NCBI RefSeq assembly: GCF_002150785.1 | Contig: NZ_MTAZ01000006.1 | Location: 1 to 64,000, forward strand | DNA from: Arenibacter amylolyticus | Lineage (GTDB): Bacteria > Bacteroidota > Bacteroidia > Flavobacteriales > Flavobacteriaceae | DNA: 64,000 bases | Reading direction: 5' to 3' | In this document: piece by piece, positions 56,052 to 64,000 of the stretch | How the letters are laid out: the number at the start of each line of letters is the position of its first letter | Position numbering within the stretch: position 1 is the first letter of the stretch | The notes under the pieces: model-generated | What the model was told of the DNA's origin: nothing | The model's input: the letters and a program-made list of their open reading frames with translations, nothing else | The model's database searches: none | Translations under genes and position numbers: made by a program

Positions 56052-57095
56052 ATGTTAGAAGATAAGAATCAAGAAAAGACAAGTCTAGAGGAGCTGGGAG
56101 AATTTGGATTAATCCAGCACCTTACTCAAAACTTTGAAATACAACAAAGTTCTACCGTAAAAGGAATCGGGGATGATGCCGCTGTGCTCTATTTTAGCGA
56201 TAAAAAGGTGGTGGTTTCTACGGATATGCTGGTAGAAGGAGTGCATTTTGATCTCAGTTATATGCCCTTGAAGCACCTGGGCTATAAGTCGGTAATGGTG
56301 AACTTATCGGATATATACGCCATGAATGCCGTAGCAACTCAAATTACGGTGTCTATTGCGGTTTCCAATAGGTTCCCCCTGGAAGCTTTGGAGGAGTTTT
56401 ATGCAGGAGTTGCCTTGGCAGCAAAAATTTATAAAGTAGATTTAATTGGCGGAGACACTACTTCTTCTACCAAAGGGATGATCATTAGTGTAACGGCCAT
56501 TGGGGAAGCAAACGAGGCCGATATTACCTATAGAAGTGGGGCTAAGCCCAATGATTTGTTGGTGGTTTCTGGAGATTTGGGCGGAGCGTATTGTGGTCTG
56601 CAGGTGTTAGAAAGGGAAAAAGAAGTGTTTAAGGTGAATCCCAACAACCAACCAGATCTTTCCCCATATACCTATATCATAGAGCGACAGTTAAAGCCTG
56701 AGTCCAGAAAGGATGTAAAAGGCTTGTTGGCAAAATTGGAAATTCAACCTACTGCCATGATTGATATTAGTGATGGGCTCTCCTCAGAGATATTGCATAT
56801 TTGTAAGGCAAGTGAGGTGGGGTGTAATCTGTATGAAGATAAAATTCCACTGGATCCAACCGTTATTTCGGCCTGTGAAGAGTTTAAAATTGACAGTACG
56901 TTGGTAGCCCTGAGTGGAGGAGAGGATTATGAGCTGTTGTTTACCATAGATCAAAAAGATTTCCCTAAGATAAAGGGGAATCCCCATTTTTCGGTAATTG
57001 GACATATGACAGATCACAAGGAAGGAGCCCATTTAATTTCCCGTGCCAATACTAAGATTCCAATAACCGCCCAGGGGTGGAACTCCTTTACCTAA
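56052..57095 (+). CDS. thiL: Thiamine-monophosphate kinase
   Basis: 347 aa from ATG 56052 (MLEDKNQEKTSLEELGEFGLI). Visible: K-G-I-G-D-D-A-A-V-L (37-46), S-T-D-M-L-V-E-G-V-H-F, V-N-L-S-D-I-Y-A-M, G-G-D-T-T-S-S, D-I-S-D-G-L-S-S-E and S-G-G-E-D-Y-E-L-L-F. It phosphorylates thiamine-P to thiamine-PP. The frame also opens at 55959 but that N terminus has no family match. It follows a terminator, so it has its own promoter. Confidence 0.96.
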   Translation: MLEDKNQEKTSLEELGEFGLIQHLTQNFEIQQSSTVKGIGDDAAVLYFSDKKVVVSTDMLVEGVHFDLSYMPLKHLGYKSVMVNLSDIYAMNAVATQITVSIAVSNRFPLEALEEFYAGVALAAKIYKVDLIGGDTTSSTKGMIISVTAIGEANEADITYRSGAKPNDLLVVSGDLGGAYCGLQVLEREKEVFKVNPNNQPDLSPYTYIIERQLKPESRKDVKGLLAKLEIQPTAMIDISDGLSSEILHICKASEVGCNLYEDKIPLDPTVISACEEFKIDSTLVALSGGEDYELLFTIDQKDFPKIKGNPHFSVIGHMTDHKEGAHLISRANTKIPITAQGWNSFT

Positions 57096-57236
57096 ACAAA
57101 AAATTCCCGAAAACTGATGGCTGGTTTATTGTTGCTGTCTAGGGGGGGGGCAGTTTAAACAAATCTTAGGCCTTCTATCTTCAGGAATGTTAGTCGTTAT
57201 CAGTCTACTCCGCCGATGGTGGGTAGCCTTTAGTGG

Positions 57237-57488
57237 CTATGCAACCTGTTGGTCTGCCCCATGTCTTTTTTGGTAAATGTGCTGCAAGGTATTATTGATA
57301 TCCTGTTGTTTAGGGGTCAGTTCGGAGAGATTGCCATTGGCATCCGTAGTGACTTCCTTATTGCAGTGAACGCATTGGTACTCCTTAATGTGGGAGGTAA
57401 TAATCTTGGTCACTGCATAATGATGTCCAAAAATAGCGCAGAAAAAGGTGCTAAGTCTGTTGGCGTAGTGGTTGATGTTGTTTTTCAT
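57237..57488 (-). CDS. Small conserved protein with a CxxC motif
   Basis: 83 aa. N-terminal part M-K-N-N-I-N-H-Y-A-N-R-L-S-T-F-F-C-A-I-F-G-H-H-Y-A-V, then E-Y-Q-C-V-H-C-N-K-E-V-T-T-D and a helical end. C-V-H-C could bind zinc. I believe relatives exist in flavobacteria, with no known function. Convergent with thiL and divergent from brnQ. Confidence 0.7.
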   Translation of the reverse strand: MKNNINHYANRLSTFFCAIFGHHYAVTKIITSHIKEYQCVHCNKEVTTDANGNLSELTPKQQDINNTLQHIYQKRHGADQQVA

Positions 57489-57749
57489 AATGTTGGGGGT
57501 TAGTTGGGGATGATACGGGTTTGGATCCGTAGCTGTATATTAAACGTATTGGTTGGTGGTTAAAGCAATACTTTTCATGCTTAACAACACTCTAACGGGT
57601 TAATTTAAAAATTATTGAGTGTGTCTTATATCTTTTTTTGATTTTACCTACAAAATACACATGTTTTCGATGAACGGTTGTTTATTGAAGCTGAAGTTAA
57701 GTTTTATACTAATTGGTTTTTATCCTATCTTTCGCCGAAATTTGCCAGT

Positions 57750-59042
57750 ATGCTTAAGAATAAAGAGACGCTGATTACTACTTTTGCTATGTTTTCCCTA
57801 TTTTTTGGGGCGGGCAACCTAATCTTACCCCCTTTTTTGGGTTTCAAATCTGGGGAATTATGGTGGTTGGTGGCCTTGGGCTTTGCCATTTCGGCAGTCT
57901 TGGTGCCCATCTTTGGAATCCTGGCTCATGCGAAATTGCAAGGGACTATATTCGATTTTGGAAAGAAGGTGTCTCCAGCCTTTAGTATGGTCTATTCCTT
58001 TGCTATTTATGCTATAGCTGTTGGCCTTCCCTCCCCGCGTACCGCATCAGTAACCCATGAAATTGCCATACAGCCATTCTTTAATGTTTCGTCCCTTACT
58101 ACAAGTATCCTTTATTTTTCTCTGGTATTTGTGTTTGTAATGAATCGTTCCAAAATTTTGGATATTCTTGGTAAACTACTTACTCCTGCTATCATATTTA
58201 TATTGTTGGCCATCATAGGAATCACCATAATGGACCTCGATTTTGCATTTGAGAAATCGTCTATTGTGAATCCGTTGAGCCTCGGTATTTTGGAAGGATA
58301 CCAGACGTTCGATGCTATTGCGGCATTGGTGGTTGGAGGTGTTATCATTGTTTCTATTAACCTAAGGTCCAAGGCGCCCTACGAGGCCAAAAAAAGATTG
58401 ATTAAAAGATCGGGCTGGTTGGCCGGACTCGCGCTGTTCTTGATTTATGCGGGGCTGATACTTACCGGAGCATTGCAACAAGATCATTTTATGGGGGGTG
58501 TCAGTAGAACCGAACTACTTACCGGAATAAGTAGTTTAACGCTAGGGAATACGGCTAATATTTTCTTAAGCATCTTGGTAAGTTTGGCGTGTTTTACTAC
58601 CGCAGTGGGAATTGTAACTGGGGCGGCCGATTTTATTAAGGCAAAATTCTCGCGATGGTATTACGGATATCTAGCCACGGCAATCATTGGCTGTTTGCTA
58701 GGAATCTTAATAGGGCAGTTTAATGTGGGATATATTATAACTATTGCCTTGCCAGCACTAATGTTTATCTATCCTATTACCATTGTGTTGATCCTGTTAA
58801 ATCTAGTCCCGGATAGATGGGCGTCTCCCAGGGTATTTAAAAAAGTTGTGCTGGCGACCTTTGTCTTTAGTATTCCCGACTTTTTGGGAACCTTAAGCTT
58901 TGTGGATATAAATACCGATATTTTTGGGTGGATTCCCTTTAGTGATTATCAATTAGGATGGGTGCTGCCTGCGTTGGTGGCATTTATAATTGCGAATGTC
59001 CTTGATAAGGCCACTAGTTCCAAGAGCGGAATTGGAGCGTAA
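57750..59042 (+). CDS. brnQ: Branched-chain amino acid transport system II carrier protein (LIVCS)
   Basis: 430 aa from ATG 57750 (MLKNKETLITTF). About twelve membrane helices. Visible: F-S-L-F-F-G-A-G-N-L-I-L-P-P (18-31), the family signature near the N terminus, and G-L-P-S-P-R-T-A-S-V-T-H-E. It imports leucine, isoleucine and valine with Na+ or H+. The frame opens 24 codons upstream, but that part is not family-like. Confidence 0.94.
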   Translation: MLKNKETLITTFAMFSLFFGAGNLILPPFLGFKSGELWWLVALGFAISAVLVPIFGILAHAKLQGTIFDFGKKVSPAFSMVYSFAIYAIAVGLPSPRTASVTHEIAIQPFFNVSSLTTSILYFSLVFVFVMNRSKILDILGKLLTPAIIFILLAIIGITIMDLDFAFEKSSIVNPLSLGILEGYQTFDAIAALVVGGVIIVSINLRSKAPYEAKKRLIKRSGWLAGLALFLIYAGLILTGALQQDHFMGGVSRTELLTGISSLTLGNTANIFLSILVSLACFTTAVGIVTGAADFIKAKFSRWYYGYLATAIIGCLLGILIGQFNVGYIITIALPALMFIYPITIVLILLNLVPDRWASPRVFKKVVLATFVFSIPDFLGTLSFVDINTDIFGWIPFSDYQLGWVLPALVAFIIANVLDKATSSKSGIGA

Positions 59043-59057
59043 AAGTGTTTAAAATAA

Positions 59058-59083
59058 AAAAGAGCCAGTTCGCTGGCTCTTTT
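59058..59083. terminator. Bidirectional terminator between brnQ and the aminopeptidase gene
   Basis: agagccag-ttcg-ctggctct with A and T runs on its two sides, between two convergent genes. Confidence 0.88.
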
Positions 59084-59107
59084 AGAATTGCTATGCTGTG
59101 AATTTTC

Positions 59108-60406
59108 TTATCCCTTAGTGTTCATCAGTTCTTCAATCTCCTCTATTTCAATCGGAATATTGGCCATTAGATTAAATGGGGCACCATTTTCCTGGATTAC
59201 CACGTCGTCTTCCAATCTAACTCCCATACCTTCTTCTGGGATGTAGATGCCTGGCTCAACGGTAAATACCATATTTGCTTTCATAGGGGATTTTAACAGG
59301 CCATAGTCATGGGTGTTTAACCCTATGTGGTGACTGGTACCGTGCATAAAGTACTTTTTGTAGGCAGGCCAATTCTTGTCCTCATTTTGAACATCGGCCT
59401 TGTCTAGCAATCCTAGTCCTAATAATTCCGATGTCATTATATCACCTACTTCCTTGTGGAATTCTGCCCACATGGTTCCTGGCACCAACATGGCAGTAGC
59501 TTCATTCTTTACTCTTAGAACCGCTTCGTATACTTCCTTCTGTCTAGGGGTGAATCTTCCATTTACGGGAATGGTACGGGTAAGGTCACTGGAGTAGTTA
59601 GCATATTCTGCAGCTACGTCCATTAACAAAAGGTCGCCGTCCTTGCACTGCCTGTTGTTTTCTATGTAATGTAATACATTAGCATTGTTCCCAGAGGCAA
59701 TAATAGGGGTGTAGGCAAATCCTTTGGATCGGTTTCGGATAAACTCATGTAGTAATTCAGCCTCAATTTCATACTCCCATACGCCTGGCTTTACAAAAGG
59801 TAGTAAGCGTCTAAAGCCTTTTTCGGTGATGTTACAGGCCGTTTGTATAATCGCAATCTCCTCTGGCTCCTTAACACCTCGAATTTCCTGTAGGATGGGA
59901 TTACTCTTTGCCCAATTGTGTGCAGGGTATTCCTTTTTTACCTTTTCTATAAATCGGTCTTCCCTTGTTTGGGTTTCCACCGATTGTCTATAGTGTTCGT
60001 TGGTGTTGAAATAAATGGTGTCTGCTTCGGTCATTAGGTCAAAGAATACCTTGTCAAATTCCGTAAGCCAGTAAATGGATTCTATTCCAGATACCTCGGT
60101 CGCTTTTTCTTTGGTGAGTTTAGCGCCTTCCCAGACCGCAATATGGGCATTGGTTTCCCTAACAAATAACACTTCTCGGTGTTTTTTGTCGTGGGCATCC
60201 GGGAAAAGTAAAAGAATGGTTTCTTCCTGATCGGCACCACTGAGGTAAAAAAGGTCCCTATCTTGCTCAAAAGGCATGGTGCTATCAGCGCCTATAGGGT
60301 ATATGTCGTTGGAATTGAATACTGCAATGCTGTTAGGCTTCATTTGGGCCATGAACTTCTTGCGGTTCTTTACAAATAGTTGTTGTGGTATTTGCTCGTA
60401 CTTCAT
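59108..60406 (-). CDS. Xaa-Pro aminopeptidase (M24B)
   Basis: 432 aa from ATG 60406 (MKYEQIPQQLFVKNRKKF). Two-domain aminopeptidase P. The dinuclear metal ligands are in D-V-A-A-E-Y-A-N-Y-S-S-D-L-T-R, H-G-T-S-H-H-I-G-L, T-V-E-P-G-I-Y-I-P and R-L-E-D-D-V-V (D, D, H, E, E). It removes the N-terminal residue before proline. ATG 60406 is preferred to the ATG 7 codons upstream because the family N terminus begins here. Confidence 0.95.
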   Translation of the reverse strand: MKYEQIPQQLFVKNRKKFMAQMKPNSIAVFNSNDIYPIGADSTMPFEQDRDLFYLSGADQEETILLLFPDAHDKKHREVLFVRETNAHIAVWEGAKLTKEKATEVSGIESIYWLTEFDKVFFDLMTEADTIYFNTNEHYRQSVETQTREDRFIEKVKKEYPAHNWAKSNPILQEIRGVKEPEEIAIIQTACNITEKGFRRLLPFVKPGVWEYEIEAELLHEFIRNRSKGFAYTPIIASGNNANVLHYIENNRQCKDGDLLLMDVAAEYANYSSDLTRTIPVNGRFTPRQKEVYEAVLRVKNEATAMLVPGTMWAEFHKEVGDIMTSELLGLGLLDKADVQNEDKNWPAYKKYFMHGTSHHIGLNTHDYGLLKSPMKANMVFTVEPGIYIPEEGMGVRLEDDVVIQENGAPFNLMANIPIEIEEIEELMNTKG

Positions 60407-60700
60407 CTGATATATTTTTATGGGCATAGGGTCTTGCCAAAATTATTTGGGCGGGAACGTGGCGTTGTCATCATTCCGCACAAAGGGCGGTAGTCCCTAA
60501 TTACTATGCACCAGTTTTTAATTATGTTTGCAAATTTATGAAATAGGATAGGCTTAATGCCAAGAAGGAGCAAATCATTTTAAAAAGAAGGGCTTCCATT
60601 CTGCAAAATTTCAAAATATCCTATCTTCGGCAAGGTTTTTACCACCTTGGCCAACTGTACGCATGTGAAGGTGGCTTTCGGTTTATAATAATATGTTGAT
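60407..60700. other. Divergent intergenic region
   Basis: No gene. A TATCTTCG box at 60622-60629 is a one-mismatch -7 element for the M28 peptidase gene. Confidence 0.4.
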
Positions 60701-62440
60701 ATGACAAAAAAGTTAGTTTTTTTCTTTTTCCTCGCGATGAATATGGGCTGGTCCCAAGAAAAAAGTTCGGCGGTTACTACCGAGGATTATTTTAAATTGT
60801 TGCGAGAGAACATTAACGGAGAGAAGGCATATGAAACCACCGCTTACGTATCCCAATTCTGGCGGGTAGTGGGCAACTCGGGCTTTGATAAAAGTATTTT
60901 TAAGCTGGCCTCCGAGTTGGAAGCTGCTGGTTATGTACTGGAGGAAAAAGCAACGGCTTTGGACCGATTTACTTATAGGGTAGAAAAGCGGCCCCTTCAA
61001 CATCCTACTTGGGAGCCAGTGGATGCGGAGTTAAGTCTTGTGGGGGCTTCTTCTCCCTTGCTTAGTCAGGCTACTAATCGGAACATGGTCTATATAAATT
61101 CTGCGGCTACTCCTAAAAATGGAGTTGTTGGGGAGGTGGTCTATATTGCAGATGCGGAGGAATTAAAAAACCAATCGGTACGAGGGAAAATTATATATAC
61201 GGATACCAGACGCGTATCGGAAATCTATAAACAAGGGGTGTTGGAACAGGGCGCATTGGGAATGTTGAGTTATAACAATCCTAGCTATTTACAGCCAGAA
61301 AAAAACAGGACCTCCATCCAATTTCGGAGCCTGCCTTACCATCCTGATAATAAATGGGCTATAGCCTTATCTTTTGAGGCTAAGGAGAATTTAGTGTCGG
61401 CCATGAAAAACGGACCGGTACGTGCCAGGGTGAAAGTAGATACCAAGTTATATGCTTCGGAAGACCTAACCTTAGTGGCCGATATTAGAGGGGCCGAACT
61501 ACCGGAAGAACGGCTCGTTTTTAGTGCACACGTGCAGGAGCCTGGAGCAAATGACAATGCATCTGGGGTAGGTGCCCAGTTAGAAATGGCTATCACCACA
61601 GCCAAACTCATAGCTTCCGAGACCATAGATGCCTACAGGAGTATCACCTTTTTATGGGGGGTTGAGATTATATCTACCAATCGGTATATCGTTGAGGATG
61701 AAGCGAGAGCAAAAAATATTAAATGGGGAATTAGCCTAGATATGGTAGGGCAAAACACCGCATTAACAGGGGGTAGTTTCTTAATTGAGAAAATGCCAGA
61801 TCCCAGTGCTATTTGGACCCGAGGGAAGGACCAGCATTCGGAATGGGGTGGGAGAGTGCTTAGCCTAGAGGATATGAAGCCCCACTATTTAAATGATTTT
61901 ATTCTGCACAACTTTAAAGATCAGGGCAAGTTTGCTAATTGGGTGGTGAAAACCAATCCCTATGAAGGGGGCAGTGATCATATGCCTTTCTTAAGGGCCA
62001 ATATACCAGGCTTATTGCTTTGGCATTTTACGGATCAATTTTATCATACGGATAATGATACCATGGACAAGGTGTCTAAGGAAACACTTAGAAATGTTAG
62101 TACGGCGGCGCTGGCGAGTGCCCTTACCTTGGTAAATGGGGATAGTTATACGGCTGTTGACCTCATTGAGCTACTGAAAGAAGCCGGTACAGAGCGTTTG
62201 GCGACAGAGTTTTTATTGAGTGAAGCCGCTGTAAAAGAGGGAGCCTCACCAAAAGATGAGGAGCAAATTATTCAGGCGTGGGCAGATTGGTACCTAAAGG
62301 CAATTGAAGCTACCCGAGATATTAGTAACTCAGGAAATACTGCCATAGTGGAAAAGGCAATTCTAATGGCTCAGTCCGTATTGGAAGTGCAGGCAGAAAG
62401 TTTTATTTCAGAATTGCATAATAAATACGGAAGGTCTTAA
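60701..62440 (+). CDS. M28 family metallopeptidase, secreted
   Basis: 579 aa. Signal peptide MTKKLVFFFFLAMNMGWSQ (1-19). PA-like insert near residues 120-250, then the zinc peptidase domain with ligands in S-A-H-V-Q-E-P-G-A-N-D-N-A-S-G, E in G-V-E-I-I, and H-T-D-N-D-T-M-D and G-G-S-D-H-M-P-F. It probably cuts N-terminal residues from peptides in the periplasm or outside. No T9SS C-terminal domain is seen, so it is probably periplasmic. Confidence 0.92.
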   Translation: MTKKLVFFFFLAMNMGWSQEKSSAVTTEDYFKLLRENINGEKAYETTAYVSQFWRVVGNSGFDKSIFKLASELEAAGYVLEEKATALDRFTYRVEKRPLQHPTWEPVDAELSLVGASSPLLSQATNRNMVYINSAATPKNGVVGEVVYIADAEELKNQSVRGKIIYTDTRRVSEIYKQGVLEQGALGMLSYNNPSYLQPEKNRTSIQFRSLPYHPDNKWAIALSFEAKENLVSAMKNGPVRARVKVDTKLYASEDLTLVADIRGAELPEERLVFSAHVQEPGANDNASGVGAQLEMAITTAKLIASETIDAYRSITFLWGVEIISTNRYIVEDEARAKNIKWGISLDMVGQNTALTGGSFLIEKMPDPSAIWTRGKDQHSEWGGRVLSLEDMKPHYLNDFILHNFKDQGKFANWVVKTNPYEGGSDHMPFLRANIPGLLLWHFTDQFYHTDNDTMDKVSKETLRNVSTAALASALTLVNGDSYTAVDLIELLKEAGTERLATEFLLSEAAVKEGASPKDEEQIIQAWADWYLKAIEATRDISNSGNTAIVEKAILMAQSVLEVQAESFISELHNKYGRS

Positions 62441-62675
62441 TTGGGATGTATAAGTTTTAGGTATTATAGATTTATTTAGGTGAGGTGCTGTAAAGGATTA
62501 AGAAAGTGTTGTTTACAATTCCGATTGATGTGCTGTGAAATGCAGCTTGGAATCTGTTTCTTTTAATTTTTTAGGACAATCGGTATTTTTATAGGCTAGC
62601 CCTCTTTTTAGGGCTAAATCTCTCCTAAAATGGAACCTTTTCTTTAAATTGGTTCTAAATATGGGACATTAAGCA

Positions 62676-62714
62676 AACAAAGTTTGTTAATAACTGCTTT
62701 GTAGAGTAGATTTG
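62676..62714 (+). promoter_or_regulatory. Promoter of the succinate dehydrogenase operon with a palindrome over its -33 box
   Basis: TTTG (62683-62686), a 20-bp spacer and TAGATTTG (62707-62714), a full match to the Bacteroidota consensus; the sdhC ATG follows 20 bp on. The palindrome AACAAA-G-TTTGTT (62676-62688) overlaps the -33 box and may be a regulator site. Confidence 0.75.
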
Positions 62715-62734
62715 TATTTAAAACAACTAACGTA

Positions 62735-63409
62735 ATGAGTGGATTTTTTAACTCCTCAATAGGCAGAAAGTACGCTATGGCACTTTCCGCTTTTTTCTTG
62801 ATGATTTTTATCGTTCAACATTTTGCAATTAACATTCTTTCCGTATTCAATCCGGATGCTTTTAACGAAATCTCCCATTTTATGGGAACTAACCCATTAG
62901 TCCAGTTTGGATTGCAGCCAATCTTACTCTTTGGGGTTATTTTTCATTTTGTGATGGGTTTTATCCTGGAAATCAGGAACAGGAACGCCCGATCGGTTAA
63001 GTATGTTCGCAACAATGGCGCTGCCAATGCTACTTGGATGAGTAGAAACATGATCTGGAGTGGCGGATTTATTCTGATATTTTTAGTCATTCACTTTATC
63101 GATTTCTGGTTTCCGGAAATCAACACCAAATTTATCCAAGGGGATATGTCGGGGTTGCTACCGAATGGCGATTATCGATATTATGAGGAACTAACCCATA
63201 AGTTTGTTCCTATTTGGAGGGTAGCACTTTACTGTGTAGGGTTTGTATTTCTTTCCCTTCACTTGTTACACGGATTTAGTTCTGCATTTCAGTCGGTGGG
63301 TGCCAATAACAAATACACAAGAGGATTAAAAGGGTTTGGAAAAGCATATGCTATCCTAATTCCATTAGGATTTATTTTCATTGCACTTTTTCACCATTTC
63401 AACCATTAA
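62735..63409 (+). CDS. sdhC: Succinate dehydrogenase cytochrome b subunit
   Basis: 224 aa, with five membrane helices as in the cytochrome b558 subunit of Bacteroidota (B. subtilis-like SdhC type). It begins S-G-F-F-N-S-S-I-G-R-K-Y-A-M-A-L-S; histidines within helices (V-Q-H-F-A-I-N, F-H-F-V-M-G-F, I-H-F-I-D-F-W, L-H-L-L-H-G-F) probably bind haem. It anchors SdhAB and passes electrons to menaquinone. First gene of the operon, under the promoter at 62676-62714. Confidence 0.95.
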   Translation: MSGFFNSSIGRKYAMALSAFFLMIFIVQHFAINILSVFNPDAFNEISHFMGTNPLVQFGLQPILLFGVIFHFVMGFILEIRNRNARSVKYVRNNGAANATWMSRNMIWSGGFILIFLVIHFIDFWFPEINTKFIQGDMSGLLPNGDYRYYEELTHKFVPIWRVALYCVGFVFLSLHLLHGFSSAFQSVGANNKYTRGLKGFGKAYAILIPLGFIFIALFHHFNH

Positions 63410-63426
63410 TATAATACTACAAACCT

Positions 63427-64000
63427 ATGTCTGTATTGGATTCTAAAGTACCAGAAGGGCCATTAAAGGATAAATGGACAAACTATAAGGATAAGATTAA
63501 CTTAGTTAATCCCGCCAACAAACGCTCTATAGATATTATTGTGGTTGGGACCGGGTTGGCTGGAGGTTCTGCTGCGGCAACCTTGGCGGAGCTGGGATAT
63601 AATGTAAAAGCATTTTGCTATCAAGATTCACCGCGTAGGGCACACTCTATTGCTGCCCAAGGAGGGATCAATGCGGCTAAAAATTACCAGGGGGATGGGG
63701 ATTCTACCTTCCGCCTTTTCTACGATACTGTAAAAGGGGGCGATTATAGGTCCCGAGAAGCGAATGTATATCGTTTAGCAGAAGTATCTGCAAATATTAT
63801 TGACCAATGTGTTGCTCAAGGGGTGCCGTTTGCGCGTGACTATGGGGGACTGTTGGACAACCGTTCTTTTGGAGGGGTGTTGGTTTCCCGTACCTTTTAT
63901 GCCAAAGGACAAACAGGACAGCAATTGCTGTTAGGAGCCTATTCTGCCATGAACAGGCAGATTGCCCGTGGAAAAATAGAAATGCACAACCGACACGAGA
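63427..64000 (+). CDS. sdhA: Succinate dehydrogenase / fumarate reductase flavoprotein subunit, 5' part
   Basis: Starts at ATG 63427, 17 bp after sdhC, and runs off the window after about 191 codons. FAD-binding [12 protein letters not shown] near residue 40, then [12 protein letters not shown] with the FAD-linking histidine region, and S-R-E-A-N-V-Y-R. It oxidises succinate to fumarate. sdhB presumably follows outside the window. Confidence 0.96.
   Translation, partial: MSVLDSKVPEGPLKDKWTNYKDKINLVNPANKRSIDIIVVGTGLAGGSAAATLAELGYNVKAFCYQDSPRRAHSIAAQGGINAAKNYQGDGDSTFRLFYDTVKGGDYRSREANVYRLAEVSANIIDQCVAQGVPFARDYGGLLDNRSFGGVLVSRTFYAKGQTGQQLLLGAYSAMNRQIARGKIEMHNRHE

Overview
The window comes from a marine-type member of the Bacteroidota, most likely family Flavobacteriaceae. 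The evidence is a type IX secretion (T9SS) adhesin with SprB repeats and a type B C-terminal domain, PorP/SprF and OmpA-type T9SS or gliding proteins, a suf operon with a DUF59 gene, lineage-specific proteins (DUF4837, DUF6909-like, DUF6747-like), and promoters of the TTTG / TAnnTTTG type. The genus cannot be fixed from the sequence alone. No phage, IS element, CRISPR array or rRNA gene was seen.

Layout. 1-4.35 kb (+): the 3' part of a giant SprB-repeat adhesin followed by its PorP/SprF partner. 4.6-5.2 kb (+): folB and tRNA-Cys with a clear promoter and terminator. 5.3-6.67 kb: noncoding DNA dominated by three tandem ~390-bp repeats and 14-bp minisatellites, then purD (-). 8.6-33.3 kb (-): a large surface polysaccharide locus, AT-rich from about 11.5 to 23 kb. 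Read in the direction of transcription it runs: a DUF6909-like protein, a Wzz-type chain-length protein, rfbB, a four-helix-bundle protein, rfbA, rfbC, rfbD (truncated), UDP-glucose dehydrogenase, mannose-1-P guanylyltransferase, UDP-glucuronate 4-epimerase, a Wzx flippase, glf, GT4, a TupA-like ATP-grasp protein, GT4, two O-antigen polymerase/ligase proteins, GT4, a broken serine acetyltransferase, GT4, the initiating sugar-phosphate transferase, and UDP-xylose synthase. The predicted precursors are dTDP-L-rhamnose, UDP-GlcA, UDP-GalA, UDP-Xyl, UDP-Galf and GDP-Man, assembled by a Wzx/Wzy route.

33.5-47 kb holds tandem 150-bp repeats, a GH3-family protein, an M23 peptidase, tatA, a large OmpA/PD40 protein, a 55-aa membrane protein, a DUF4837 lipoprotein, a LysM lytic transglycosylase, pgk, holB, a DoxX-like protein and a patatin. 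47.2-53.9 kb (-) is the Fe-S cluster operon sufA-B-C-D-S-E-T, interrupted between sufC and sufD by an unexplained ~355-bp insert. 54.3-64 kb holds a Tat-exported Gfo/Idh/MocA oxidoreductase, thiL, a small CxxC protein, brnQ, a Xaa-Pro aminopeptidase, an M28 peptidase, and the start of the succinate dehydrogenase operon.

Most notable observations. (1) The C-terminal part of the DUF6909-like protein next to wzz carries motifs of the nucleoside phosphorylase / AMP nucleosidase fold (GLEMEG and SDNPL). (2) A serine acetyltransferase gene has an in-frame stop and an A8 tract; correcting both restores ATGA overlaps with both neighbours. (3) There are several unusual classes of intergenic repeats. 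(4) A palindrome lies just below the predicted sufA promoter and another overlaps the sdh promoter. (5) Two stem-loops form the predicted leader of the OmpA-family gene. All functional calls rest on recognising families by eye; no database search was run.
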